Origin: Puniceicoccus vermicola
GTDB lineage: Bacteria > Verrucomicrobiota > Verrucomicrobiia > Opitutales > Puniceicoccaceae
Length of the DNA: 64,000 nucleotides
Direction of reading: 5' to 3'
NCBI RefSeq assembly: GCF_014230055.1
Contig: NZ_JACHVA010000101.1
Span: 1-64,000, forward strand
The notes beneath the pieces were generated by a model. It was not told the DNA's origin. It searched no databases and saw only the letters and a list, made by a program, of their open reading frames with translations. Every line of letters starts with the position of its first letter. The first letter of the stretch is position 1. A program made the translations under genes and the position numbers. Positions 16,153 to 24,991 of this stretch are shown here, piece after piece.

Positions 16153-18105
16153 ATGAATAATCTCCAAGAGAAAAAGAAAATCGTAGAGTGCGACGTCGCA
16201 ATTATTGGCGGAGGATTTGGGGCGATTGCCGCGGCACAAGCCTGTTTGGAACGAGGTCTTCGAGTGGTCATTTCAGAGCAATATCCATGGGTGGGAGGGC
16301 AAGCTACAAGCCAAGCATTGTGTGTGCTGGATGAGTATCATGATCCGATTTCCGAGGCAGGCGTCGGCTACAGCCGCCGTTATGGGGGATTTCGCCAATC
16401 ACTCCGCAAGCATTACCAAGAGGGATACCGACTTTCGGAGTTCGGACGGGATCAATTATATTTCAACGCAGGAAACTCCATGAACTCTATGGTCGTCGCC
16501 GAGCCTCCGGCGGCGTTGAAGGTAATCGAGGATTTGTTCGAGAAATCCGGTGGCAAGGATCGCCTTACGATTTTTACGAATTATGTCCCGACGGATGCGG
16601 TCGTAGAGAATCGCTTGATCCAATCGGTAACTTGCGATTCAGACAGCCCCAATCAGCCGAGCTTAGAAATTGTGGCGTCCTTTTTCCTCAATGGCGATGA
16701 GACGGGAGAACTTTTTCCCATCTTGAATCTTCCGTTCTTGATCGGAGCCGAAGCGAAGTCCGAATTTCAGGAGCCTCATGCTCCCGATGATGCGGCCCCG
16801 GATTCCGTGCAGAGTTTTACCTATTGCATCGCAGCAGAATTCGTCCCGGGTGGAAGTTTTGTGATCTCCAAGCCGGATGATTACGAGTTTTGGAAAGAGA
16901 AGCATGGAGATTATTTCTATTTAGATGCTCCAGGGGCGAGAGCGGATGATCCGGCGCTGATGTTCTCCGCGAAAAAGGGGAGGAACGACCTTCCCATCCC
17001 ACCGGCCTTTTATTATCGATGCATGGTTGATCGGGCAAATTTCGATGATCCCCGGCTCCCCTACAGTCGGACGATTTTCAATGTGACAGGCAACGATTAT
17101 TACCACGAGAATGCGATTGGTAAGGAGGACCGGCAGGAGATTTACGGTCGGGCGCGCTCTTTAGCGAAATCCTACCTGTATTGGTTACAGACAGAGGCTC
17201 CTCGCGACGAGGGTGGATATGGATACCCGGAATTGCGCCCAATGCCGGAACTGACAGGAGCGCCCGATGGGATTGCGATGGCTCCCTACATTCGAGAAGG
17301 ACGTCGGCTGCGGGCCTGCCAGATCGTGACCGAGAATGACATTTCCACGGCGACAGCCAAGGAAGCAAGAGGATCGCATTTTCGGGATTCCGTGGGCTTG
17401 GGGTGCTTCATTATTGATATTCACCGTCGCAACGGTGCTCCCAGTCTTAGCCAGATGTCACGGCCCTATCAGATTCCGTTGGGGGCCTTGCTCTCTCCAG
17501 AGCTGGATAACTTTGCGGTCGCTGGAAAGAGCATCGGAGTGACCCAAATCGCCAACGGTGCCTACCGCCTTCACAATGTCGAGTGGGCTGTGGGGGAAGC
17601 CGCTGGAGAGTTTGCCGCCTATGCCTTGGAAGAAGAGATTTCTTCACAGCAGATCGGCGGTGAGCAGCTCAAAGAATTTCAAAGCCGACTGGTGAAAGCG
17701 GGTGTTCCCCTTTGCTGGTTTGAAGACGTATCTTTTGATGATCCCGCTTTTGAAGCGATCCAGTTGCTTTCGGTCTGCAAGCTCTTGCCGATGAGCCGTG
17801 AGCATCTTAGATTCAACCCTTATTACAGTGTGGCGCGCAGTCGAAAGTTAGCCGATTTTGTTTTTGACCGTCTAGATGAGTATGGGGTCGATTATGGAAG
17901 TTTAAGACGCAAGGTCGTCGAGATTCACTGCACAAGATTTGCCCAGTTGTTGATTCATGTTTACCGATTGTTGGAGCGGCAGAAGTGGCCCGAGCCTTTG
18001 CTGCGGGCAACGAACCAACCCGACGGAGATGTCGAGAGCTTACTTTTCAACGATGTCATTCCCGAGGGAATGGATGAAACGGATAAGCATGCTTACAAGG
18101 CATAG
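16153..18105 (+). CDS. FAD-dependent oxidoreductase
   Basis: 650 residues, cytoplasmic. The FAD-binding Rossmann motif is VAIIGGGFGAIAAAQACLERG near residue 16-36 (20 or fewer shown: VAIIGGGFGAIAAAQ), followed by the PF12831-type WVGGQATSQAL and, near the C-terminal end of the FAD domain, NFAVAGKSIGVT. Members are common in verrucomicrobial and planctomycetal sugar loci and are thought to oxidise sugar-derived substrates, but their reactions are mostly unknown. Position and operator site 4 tie it to the GH110-like enzyme, so it may act on the released sugar. No signal peptide is seen. Confidence 0.85.
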   Translation: MNNLQEKKKIVECDVAIIGGGFGAIAAAQACLERGLRVVISEQYPWVGGQATSQALCVLDEYHDPISEAGVGYSRRYGGFRQSLRKHYQEGYRLSEFGRDQLYFNAGNSMNSMVVAEPPAALKVIEDLFEKSGGKDRLTIFTNYVPTDAVVENRLIQSVTCDSDSPNQPSLEIVASFFLNGDETGELFPILNLPFLIGAEAKSEFQEPHAPDDAAPDSVQSFTYCIAAEFVPGGSFVISKPDDYEFWKEKHGDYFYLDAPGARADDPALMFSAKKGRNDLPIPPAFYYRCMVDRANFDDPRLPYSRTIFNVTGNDYYHENAIGKEDRQEIYGRARSLAKSYLYWLQTEAPRDEGGYGYPELRPMPELTGAPDGIAMAPYIREGRRLRACQIVTENDISTATAKEARGSHFRDSVGLGCFIIDIHRRNGAPSLSQMSRPYQIPLGALLSPELDNFAVAGKSIGVTQIANGAYRLHNVEWAVGEAAGEFAAYALEEEISSQQIGGEQLKEFQSRLVKAGVPLCWFEDVSFDDPAFEAIQLLSVCKLLPMSREHLRFNPYYSVARSRKLADFVFDRLDEYGVDYGSLRRKVVEIHCTRFAQLLIHVYRLLERQKWPEPLLRATNQPDGDVESLLFNDVIPEGMDETDKHAYKA

Positions 18106-18161
18106 AGTCGCTTCGGGCTCTTGGCTAACCTTCCCTAAATCGATCTGGGATGATCAGGAGT

Positions 18162-19757
18162 TTAGCTGAGAAGTGAAATGACGGTTTCGAAGTGATCTGC
18201 TTCTTTTGTCGGTTTGTCGCGCCGCCAGCGGTGAATCCGAGGGAAGCGTACAGCGAGGCCGGACTTGTGGCGTTTGGAGGGTTGAATGCCTTCGAAGGCG
18301 ATTTCGAAAACGAGCTCAGGGTCGACGACTCTTACCGGACCATGGGATTCGCGGGTGTGCTGGCGGATCCAGCGGTCGACCTCGCGAATTTCTTTGTCGG
18401 TTAGTCCGGAATACGCTTTGGCCAAGGGGACGAGTTCGCCGTCTTTCCAGATGGAGAAGGTATAGTCCGTGTAGAGTCCCGCCCGCCGGCCGTGACCCTG
18501 TTGGGCGTAGACTAGAACGGCATCCACCGTGTAGGGATCGACCTTCCATTTCCACCAGAGGCCTTTTGTCCGACCGACTCCATAGGGAGATGTGGCGGCC
18601 TTGAGCATTAAGCCTTCGACGCGGTGTTGGCGCGATTGTGCCCGCATTTCTGCGATCTCGGTCCAACTTTCGGCCTGAAGGGTGGGGGAGAGTCGGAACG
18701 ATTCCCGCTCGGAGGATCCCAATGTATCCAGAATGCGGCGTCGTTCGGTCGTTGGACGGGATCGCAGGTCTTTCCTCTGGAGTTCCAGTAGGTCGTAGGC
18801 CATAAAGACAACGGGGACTTCCTTTCGTAGTTTCGGTCCCACTTTCTTGCGGCCGAGACGCCTTTGTAGAGCGGCAAATGAGGCGGGCTGATCTTCGTCC
18901 CACGCGAGAATCTCGCCGTCCAGAACCAAGTCTTCGGGCCACTGCGCGGCCGATTCGACGATTTCCGGGAATTGTTCGCCGACGAGTTCTTCCCCCCGCG
19001 ACCAGAGTAGGACTTCGCCCGATCGCTTAATCAGCTGGGCCCGGATGCCGTCCCACTTCCACTCAATCTGCCAGTCCGAGGTGGGTCCGAGCTTTTGCAG
19101 ATCGGGTTGTTCCAGAGGGTAGGCGAGACAAAAGGGGTAGGGGCGGGCCGGATCATCCTCCGCGGATTCGGGTTGGAGGAGGGCGCGAAAATGGTCGGCA
19201 GTGGGTTGCCAGTCTCCCATCAGTCGATGAGCCATGGCCGGCGGTTCGACTCCTGCCACCTCGGCGAGAGCCCGGTTGATCAGCGCTTTGCTGACGCCCA
19301 CCCGAAATCCTCCGGTGATCAATTTGTTGAGAACGAAGCAGGCTTCTCCGTCCAAGGAATTCCAGATGTCGAGCATGGACTGCTGCTGCTCGGGGGGAGT
19401 TAGGTCGCGGAGCGGCAGGATGTGATCCTCAATCATCGCCCGGAGCCCGGGCATTTCCGTGGGGGGCGGGGTCGAAGAACGGTTGGCCAGAAGGAGGGCC
19501 AGAGTTTCGGCCAGATCGCCGACATGACCATAGCATTCCTCGACCATCCAGAGGGGGAACTGGCAGGCTTCGGCGGTCCAGGTGCGGAGGTCGCCCGTTT
19601 TCACGAGGCGTTTCAGTCGCCTCCCCGTTAGAATGTAGACCGCCCAGGCGGCATCCTCCGGAGGGGCCGATTCAAAATAACGCTTGAGGGAGGCCAATTT
19701 GGCAGTCGTGCGGTTTGAGGCGTCAAGCTCCAGATAGAGTTCGGTAAACCGTTTCAT
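18162..19757 (-). CDS. ATP-dependent DNA ligase (LigB/LigC-type, exonuclease-associated)
   Basis: 531 residues. N-terminal helical DNA-binding domain (1-200), adenylation domain with the nucleotidyl-transfer motif EWKWDGIRAQ (lysine in K-x-D-G), motif III LDGEILAWD, motif IV VEGLMLKA and motif V WWKWK, then an OB-fold ending RFPRIHRWRRDKP. It seals nicks using ATP. Its start overlaps the stop of the upstream exonuclease gene (ATGA), the layout of the bacterial ligase-associated repair cassette. The third usual member, a DEXH helicase, is not next to it. Confidence 0.94.
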   Translation of the reverse strand: MKRFTELYLELDASNRTTAKLASLKRYFESAPPEDAAWAVYILTGRRLKRLVKTGDLRTWTAEACQFPLWMVEECYGHVGDLAETLALLLANRSSTPPPTEMPGLRAMIEDHILPLRDLTPPEQQQSMLDIWNSLDGEACFVLNKLITGGFRVGVSKALINRALAEVAGVEPPAMAHRLMGDWQPTADHFRALLQPESAEDDPARPYPFCLAYPLEQPDLQKLGPTSDWQIEWKWDGIRAQLIKRSGEVLLWSRGEELVGEQFPEIVESAAQWPEDLVLDGEILAWDEDQPASFAALQRRLGRKKVGPKLRKEVPVVFMAYDLLELQRKDLRSRPTTERRRILDTLGSSERESFRLSPTLQAESWTEIAEMRAQSRQHRVEGLMLKAATSPYGVGRTKGLWWKWKVDPYTVDAVLVYAQQGHGRRAGLYTDYTFSIWKDGELVPLAKAYSGLTDKEIREVDRWIRQHTRESHGPVRVVDPELVFEIAFEGIQPSKRHKSGLAVRFPRIHRWRRDKPTKEADHFETVISLLS

Positions 19758-20806
19758 GATTCTTCCTCCTTCGGCTTCTCCTCGGGATTCTCCTCTTCGC
19801 TCTCTCCTGCATAACGGGTCGGTATCTCATAGGCAGCCAATCCTCTTTCTTCGCGGAGCCAGCGAATCAGTGGGGCGGCGTAGCCATGAGTTACCCCTAT
19901 GCGACTCGCTCCGCTCGCTTCAATCGTTTGGAGGAGTCCGGGCCAATCGACATGGTCGGAAAGGACAAATCCCCGATCGAGGGCTCGGCGACGGCGGGAT
20001 CCGCGAACCGCCATCCATCCCGAGGCGAAGGAGAGCGAGTAGGGGGCAAAACGGCGGATCCAAGGCGTGTTCTGAGCAGATCCCGGGGCGACAATCAGCC
20101 CGCGTCCTCGGAGAATGGATCGGGTTTCCGCGTTGGCATGGATGGTTTCCGGAAGAGGAATCCCCGCTTCCCGGTAGTGGGGATTGAGACGAGCTACGGC
20201 GCCATGGATACCAATGGGGCCGATCGAGGGATCGAGTCCGCAGAGGACGCGCTGGGCTTTGCCGAGGGCGTAAGCGAAGAGGATACTGGTCCGGCCTTCC
20301 TCCTGATTGTCGCGCCACCATTGGTGAATCTGCCGGAAAACCTTTTCGGGCTCGGGCCAGCGGTATACTGGTAGGCCAAAGGTGGACTCCGTGATCAAGG
20401 TATCACAGGAAACGGGTTCAAAGGCTTCGCAAGAGATGTCGGGATCGGTCTTGTAGTCGCCGGTGACGACCCAGACCTCCCCGCGGTGCTCGACGCGGAT
20501 CTGCGCAGACCCGAGTAAATGCCCGGCAGGATGAAAAGATACGTGGACCTCGCCAATCTTCCGTCGCTCGCCAAAAGGGATTCCCTCTATCGGAGCGTCG
20601 TGACCGACGCGTTCGCGGACGATGGGGACCCCTGCAGCGGATGTGAGGTATCGGCCCATGCCGGAGCGGGCGTGGTCGCTGTGTCCATGGGTGATCAGAG
20701 CCCTGTCCACCGGGCGCCAGGGATCGATGTAGAAACCTCCCGTTTCGCAGAAGAGACCCCGTTCGGTGGGGCGGATGAGGGGATGTTTGGGGGCGTCGGA
20801 GTGCAC
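19754..20806 (-). CDS. Ligase-associated metallo-beta-lactamase-fold DNA exonuclease
   Basis: 350 residues, mRNA 3'-processing/SNM1-like MBL nuclease. The metal motif is THGHSDHA, followed by HPAGHLLGSAQI, VVTGDYKTDPD, TESTFGLP and, in the C-terminal part, LSDHVDWPGL and VTHGY. It matches the family found upstream of ATP-dependent DNA ligases (TIGR04122 type), thought to act in interstrand crosslink or double-strand break repair. Start is GTG at 20806. A charged Glu/Lys-rich tail of about 15 residues ends the protein. Confidence 0.92.
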   Translation of the reverse strand: MHSDAPKHPLIRPTERGLFCETGGFYIDPWRPVDRALITHGHSDHARSGMGRYLTSAAGVPIVRERVGHDAPIEGIPFGERRKIGEVHVSFHPAGHLLGSAQIRVEHRGEVWVVTGDYKTDPDISCEAFEPVSCDTLITESTFGLPVYRWPEPEKVFRQIHQWWRDNQEEGRTSILFAYALGKAQRVLCGLDPSIGPIGIHGAVARLNPHYREAGIPLPETIHANAETRSILRGRGLIVAPGSAQNTPWIRRFAPYSLSFASGWMAVRGSRRRRALDRGFVLSDHVDWPGLLQTIEASGASRIGVTHGYAAPLIRWLREERGLAAYEIPTRYAGESEEENPEEKPKEEES

Positions 20807-20879
20807 AGAAGTTCACTCTAGCGCCCTTCGCCCTCAGATCAAATGGTTGAGTCGCTTTGGGCTGGAATGGCGATTTTCC

Positions 20880-21725
20880 CTAGGTGCCCGGGCAGGCGAG
20901 GAATCCGCCGTCGACGGGAACTGTGATTCCGGTGACGAAGCCAGCGGCTTTTTCGTCGATGAGCCAGTTGACGCAGCCGAGGAGTTCCTGGGCTTCTCCA
21001 AATCGTCCGGCTGGAGTGTGATGGAGGATCTGTGAACCGCGTTCGCTGAGGGAGCCATCCTCTTGGTAGAGAAGCTTGCGACTGCGCTCATTGACAAAGA
21101 AGCCTGGAGCAACGGCATTGACCCGAATTTTGGCCGGAGCGAGGTAGGATGCCAACCATTCGGTATAGTTGACGAGAGCCGCTTTGGCGGCTGCGTAAGG
21201 CGCAACTCGCGAGAGAGGCCGGAAGCTGGTCATCGAGGCGAAGTTGAGAATCGATCCACCTCCGTTCTCCGCCATCGAGCGTCCGAAAGCCTGGGAGCAA
21301 AGGGCGACACTGCTGAGGTTCATGTCCACCTCTGCACGAAAGATGGAGAGGTCGCAGTTGAAGAATCCGTTGAGCTCTTCGGAAGGGGAGGTCAGCTCTT
21401 CGGGGGTGAAATGGGTGCGGGACATCGTTCCTCCGGGAAGCTTTCCTCCGGCTCCATTGATCAGAAGCGAACAGGGACCGAGTTTGCGGGTTACGGTCTG
21501 GGCGGCTTCTTGAACTGCGGCAGAGTCCGTCACATCGACCGAGAGGACCATGGCTTGGCCGCCCGATTCGACAATTTCCTTTTGAACGGCTTCCAACTTG
21601 CTGAGGGTGCGTCCTAGAAGGACGACTTTCATTCCCTGTCGGGCAAGGTCTTTGGCGATGACCGAGCAGAGGGTGCCTCCCGCTCCGGTGATGACGGCGA
21701 TTTTCTCTTGGGTGATTGAGCTCAT
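20880..21725 (-). CDS. Short-chain dehydrogenase, D-mannonate oxidoreductase/fructuronate reductase-like
   Basis: 281 residues. The NAD(P) motif TGAGGTLCSVIA is a variant of TGxxxGxG; the catalytic residues are N in LLINGAGG, S in ASMTSF, and Y-x3-K in YAAAKAALVNY; the C-terminal DGGFLACPG is typical of the UxuB-type SDR clade. It overlaps the uronate isomerase stop by four bases (ATGA), so the pair most likely converts D-glucuronate via D-fructuronate to D-mannonate. ATG 21725 is chosen because homology starts at MSSITQEKIAV; the longer open frame upstream is inside the isomerase gene. Confidence 0.88.
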   Translation of the reverse strand: MSSITQEKIAVITGAGGTLCSVIAKDLARQGMKVVLLGRTLSKLEAVQKEIVESGGQAMVLSVDVTDSAAVQEAAQTVTRKLGPCSLLINGAGGKLPGGTMSRTHFTPEELTSPSEELNGFFNCDLSIFRAEVDMNLSSVALCSQAFGRSMAENGGGSILNFASMTSFRPLSRVAPYAAAKAALVNYTEWLASYLAPAKIRVNAVAPGFFVNERSRKLLYQEDGSLSERGSQILHHTPAGRFGEAQELLGCVNWLIDEKAAGFVTGITVPVDGGFLACPGT

Positions 21726-23146
21726 AAGGTGGGAAGGGGGTTGGAATCTTTGGGTTGAACCAGGTTCCGGGCATTCCGGAAACAGATGTTTTCGAGGAGA
21801 AGTGCAGTGGACGGGTTTTCGGGATCGAGTCGCCCCGCTTCGACCCACTCGCCGACTAGGTTACAGAGGATACGTCGGAAATAGCGGTGCCGAACACTGG
21901 ATAGAAAGGATCGCGAATCGGTGTTCATCCCCACGCTGTGTGCGAGAACGCCATAGGCGGCGACCGATCGAAGTTGTCGCTCAATGCCATCGTGATGGTC
22001 GTTGAACCACCAGGCAGGGCCGAGTTGGACTTTTCCGGAAAGACCTTCTTCGACGAATGATCCACTCAAGCAGGACATCCAGTCGTAGTCGGCTGCGTGG
22101 AGGGAGTAGAGGATGATCCTGGGGAGGCTGGCCCGGTGCTCCATCTGATCGAGGAGCGAAACCAGGGCCTTGTCATCCACCCGGTTCCTCATGACCGCGA
22201 AACCGCCGGCTTTGCCGGAAAGGCCAGCGAGACGGGAACTGGTTTCGCGACGGGCTCCCATGTGGAGCTGGAGAGTCCACTCGCGCTTCGTGTATTCTCC
22301 CGACAACCACAAGATGAGAAAGGTGCTTATCTTGGCAACCTCGTCTTCGGAAGGGATGTGGTCGGTTAAGATTTTTGCGAAGATGGCTTCGGCTTCTCCG
22401 TCGGAACAGGGTGCATAGACAACCGTGTCCATGCCGTGGTCGGCCAGTCGGCAGCCAGCTTTATTGAAATCATCGAGGCGCTTGCTCAGGATCTCCAGAA
22501 AATCGGCGAGGGATTGTAGCGGGTGTCCGTTCACTTCTCGGAGGCTCTGTAACCATTGAGGATACTCGGTTGATCCGAAAGCGAAAGCGGCGTCGGCACG
22601 AAGAGAGGGAAACATCTGGGGCTGAAGCCCTTCCTGGCGCGCCCTCAGATGAGGTGAGATCGAGTCCAGCCAAGAATCGGAAGTGACGAAGGTTTCGACA
22701 CCGGATTGTTGAAGAAGGGCCTGGGGGCGAAAGTCGGCCTCCTGAAGTCGTTGATTGCAGACTTCTCGAATCTCGGAAGCGTTTTCCGGACTGAGAGGTT
22801 CGTCGACCTGAAAATACTTGGCCAGTTCCATCCGAGCCCAATCGTAGAGTGGATTTCCAATCAGGTGGGGAAGGGTGCTGGCCCAAGCCGCGAACTTCTC
22901 TTTTGCAGAGGCGTCGCCGGTGATGAATCTCTCCGGAACTCCGTGAATTCTCATCGCCCTCCATTTGTAGGGATCCGAGGCCACCCAGAGTTCAGAAATA
23001 TCGGAGAAGGGCTGATTTTCGACGAAGGTCTTCGGAGACAGGTGAGTATGAAAATCTATGAGAGGGGCATTGGCCGCGTGTTCGATGTAGAGGGAGCGAG
23101 AGGCCTCGGTTTTGAGGAGAAAGCGGTCGTCAATTTGAAGATTCAT
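21722..23146 (-). CDS. uxaC: Uronate isomerase
   Basis: 474 residues, an amidohydrolase-fold enzyme that isomerises D-glucuronate to D-fructuronate and D-galacturonate to D-tagaturonate. Seen: the N-terminal DFHTHLSP metal motif, WRAMRIHGVPE, LQLHMGARRET, the PAWWFNDHHDGIERQL segment and MNTDSRSFLSSVRHRYFRR at the C-terminal end, all characteristic of UxaC. ATG 23146 is preferred over a TTG at 23164. It is transcribed with the SDR gene and is divergent from an IclR regulator, with a KdgR-like palindrome between them. Its tagaturonate product is also the end product proposed for the 8-11 kb cluster. Confidence 0.94.
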   Translation of the reverse strand: MNLQIDDRFLLKTEASRSLYIEHAANAPLIDFHTHLSPKTFVENQPFSDISELWVASDPYKWRAMRIHGVPERFITGDASAKEKFAAWASTLPHLIGNPLYDWARMELAKYFQVDEPLSPENASEIREVCNQRLQEADFRPQALLQQSGVETFVTSDSWLDSISPHLRARQEGLQPQMFPSLRADAAFAFGSTEYPQWLQSLREVNGHPLQSLADFLEILSKRLDDFNKAGCRLADHGMDTVVYAPCSDGEAEAIFAKILTDHIPSEDEVAKISTFLILWLSGEYTKREWTLQLHMGARRETSSRLAGLSGKAGGFAVMRNRVDDKALVSLLDQMEHRASLPRIILYSLHAADYDWMSCLSGSFVEEGLSGKVQLGPAWWFNDHHDGIERQLRSVAAYGVLAHSVGMNTDSRSFLSSVRHRYFRRILCNLVGEWVEAGRLDPENPSTALLLENICFRNARNLVQPKDSNPLPTL

Positions 23147-23190
23147 CGGGGGAGATTCTGGCAAACTCGAAAATTGACGCTAATCAAAAT

Positions 23191-23207
23191 TGAAAATATA
23201 TTTTTCA
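23191..23207. promoter_or_regulatory. KdgR/IclR-type operator between uxaC and iclR-type gene
   Basis: TGAAAATATATTTTTCA is an almost perfect inverted repeat of the form TGAAA-N7-TTTCA, like the boxes bound by KdgR-type IclR regulators of hexuronate genes. It lies in the 64-bp gap between the divergent starts, so one bound dimer could repress both directions. Confidence 0.6.
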
Positions 23208-23210
23208 AAT

Positions 23211-23975
23211 ATGAAAAGAGGTATGGAGATTCCGGTGAGAGCAAAAGACGCGGGAAACCGTATTCCAGCGGTAGAGAAAACCGTCCGCATCCTTCATTAT
23301 CTTGCGAAGGAGGGGCGCGGAACGCCGACAAAGGCAATTGCGGCCGAGGTGGAGGTGAGTGCTTCGACCTGTTACCGAATTCTCAAGACCTTGGAAGTGG
23401 CCGGTTGGATCGCCCAGGACGAGTGGGGAGGGTTTCACATTGGCAAGGGACTCCTTCCGGTTGTCGAACCGCTCGCTGATCTTCGGGAGGTAATTCGCAG
23501 GTCTCGCCCCGTTCTCGAGGCGGGCGCGAGAAGATGGGGAGTCACCGTGAAGCTTTGCTTCCGGCAAGGAAGTGAGCAAATTACGGTGGCGGTCGGGACT
23601 CCCTCAAATCCGGTGGGCATCCTCGCTCCAGAAGGCGTGCCGTATCCGGTGGTCGAGGCGGCTTCGGGTGCCGCCTTGCTGGCGGGATTAACCGAGTCCG
23701 AGCTGGAGGATCTCATACATCGGACCCCCGAAGAGCATTGGCGACGTCATCGGCCGGAGGAACTTCGGGATCGGGTTGATCAGTGTCAAAAGAGGGGATG
23801 GTGCGAAAACATCGGAAAGCATCCGCAGGGCATCGACGCCATCGCCTGTCCAGTTCGCATCGGGGATCATAGACTGGCCCTTTGTATGATCGGACTGCGT
23901 GGGGACTTTCGCGAGGAGGTTCTTTCAGACCTGCGAGAAGGCTTGCTGGAAATGGCTCGGGAACTCGAGGAGTAG
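23211..23975 (+). CDS. IclR-family transcriptional regulator
   Basis: 254 residues. N-terminal winged helix (RIPAVEKTVRILHYLAKEG, AAEVEVSASTCYRILKTLEV) followed by the IclR effector domain ending GLLEMARELE. Divergent from uxaC, so likely the hexuronate regulator, functionally like KdgR, which responds to 2-keto-3-deoxygluconate. ATG 23211 or ATG 23223 are both possible; a TTG at 23190 lies within the operator and is unlikely. No Shine-Dalgarno sequence is clear. Confidence 0.9.
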   Translation: MKRGMEIPVRAKDAGNRIPAVEKTVRILHYLAKEGRGTPTKAIAAEVEVSASTCYRILKTLEVAGWIAQDEWGGFHIGKGLLPVVEPLADLREVIRRSRPVLEAGARRWGVTVKLCFRQGSEQITVAVGTPSNPVGILAPEGVPYPVVEAASGAALLAGLTESELEDLIHRTPEEHWRRHRPEELRDRVDQCQKRGWCENIGKHPQGIDAIACPVRIGDHRLALCMIGLRGDFREEVLSDLREGLLEMARELEE

Positions 23976-24020
23976 GGGGCTTGTGACCTTCTCAGGATCT
24001 CGAGACCTAGAAAAACGGGC

Positions 24021-24066
24021 AAAAAGAAACCCTTCGTTTATCGGAAGGGTTGGAAGAATGGCTGCC
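24021..24066 (-). repeat. Orphan copy of the tRNA-Asn terminator with a tRNA 3' scrap
   Basis: Read on the minus strand, the hairpin AACCCTTC/GAAGGGTT followed by TTTCTTTTT is the same as the terminator behind tRNA-Asn at 25.9 kb. To its right, 24057-24066 keeps the end of a tRNA 3' acceptor (TTGGGCAGCCATT on the minus strand). No GIY-YIG gene follows this copy. It is the most decayed of four cassette copies. Confidence 0.7.
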
Positions 24067-24221
24067 CAAGCATAAATTGGTTTCAGAGGGCCTTCCGCAT
24101 TCGCCATTGTCCGGAAAAGGTCACAGATCAAGTCATTATGGTAGACTCTTCAATATTTTCGGGGGTGGTTTCCATGGCACGATTTCAATCAATTCAATCA
24201 CCGGTCTCTAAAGGCCACTGC

Positions 24222-24249
24222 TTGACATGATGTTTTTACATGATAAATT
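24222..24249 (+). promoter_or_regulatory. vapBC promoter with direct repeats
   Basis: A perfect -35 box TTGACA (24222-24227) and a -10-like TAAATT (24244-24249) are 16 bp apart. ACATGAT occurs twice, at 24225-24231 and 24238-24244, overlapping both boxes, as expected for autoregulation by a VapBC complex. Transcription would begin at about 24256, the A of the start codon. Confidence 0.55.
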
Positions 24250-24255
24250 TGGTTC

Positions 24256-24507
24256 ATGAAAACACTCACCTGCACATTAACCAAGCGCGGGCAAATTTCT
24301 GTGCCGGCATCTATACGCAAGGATCTGGGTCTGCGTCCGGGGCAGAGGCTGCGTTGGGAAAAAATCGCCGGAGGCGAGTGCCGGGTGACGGTGGAGCAGG
24401 AGGGCGCACCCGGTCCTCTGGCCGCACTGGGGTTTGGTCCGAAGCTCCGGGGCGACGATGGCAAGGCCACTTCTGACTGGATGAAAGAGTTGCGGGAGGG
24501 CGAATAG
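24256..24507 (+). CDS. VapB-type AbrB/MazE-fold antitoxin
   Basis: 83 residues. The N-terminal swapped-hairpin AbrB DNA-binding fold is clear (LTKRGQISVPASIRKDLGLRPGQRLRW); the C-terminal part would bind and block the toxin. It probably represses its own promoter through the two ACATGAT repeats. The gene is two bases upstream of the toxin gene. The mRNA may lack a 5' leader. Confidence 0.88.
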   Translation: MKTLTCTLTKRGQISVPASIRKDLGLRPGQRLRWEKIAGGECRVTVEQEGAPGPLAALGFGPKLRGDDGKATSDWMKELREGE

Positions 24508-24509
24508 GC

Positions 24510-24920
24510 ATGGCTTGGGTTGTAGATACTTGCGTCGTTATCGACGTGCTTGAAAACGATCCTATGTTTGGAGTCGGCTCCGCGAAGAAGCTTCAATCGC
24601 TCCTCGACCAAGGGCTAGTGCTGTGCCCGGTCAGTATGGTCGAACTTAGCCCGGCCTTCGCGGGAGATTTGACTGCCCAGAAGTCCTTTCTGGATATGTG
24701 TGGAATCTCCTATCACGAGCCCTTCACTTTGGCTGATAGTGAGACGGCGCATGTGGCGTGGAATGCATACATCCAGGCCAAGCGCAGCAAGCAGGTCGCC
24801 AAGCGTCCAGTGGCGGATTTGCTCATCGGAGGATTCGCTCTACGTTTCGACGGTTTGGTAACCCGCAATCGCTCTGATTTTCAGCGTTGGTTCAGAGGCC
24901 TCAAGATTGTAGAGCCCTGA
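24510..24920 (+). CDS. VapC-type PIN-domain toxin
   Basis: 136-residue PIN ribonuclease. The four acidic active-site residues are seen at D6 (WVVDTCV), E45 (SMVELSPA), D103 (PVADLLIG) and D123 (RNRSDF), so it should be active against RNA, in known cases tRNA or rRNA. Nearby tRNA cassettes make a tRNA target an attractive but unsupported idea. It is followed by a 70-bp gap and then the GIY-YIG repeat region. Confidence 0.9.
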   Translation: MAWVVDTCVVIDVLENDPMFGVGSAKKLQSLLDQGLVLCPVSMVELSPAFAGDLTAQKSFLDMCGISYHEPFTLADSETAHVAWNAYIQAKRSKQVAKRPVADLLIGGFALRFDGLVTRNRSDFQRWFRGLKIVEP

Positions 24921-24991
24921 GTAGTGTCTGAAAAGACCGACCCCGAGGGCAGATGGTATAGGGTGACGACAATATTCCAAATGCCTACAAA

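Noticed and set aside
20907-21205. Several frames opposite the SDR and uronate isomerase genes
   Set aside because: Antisense shadows of genes with clear catalytic motifs.
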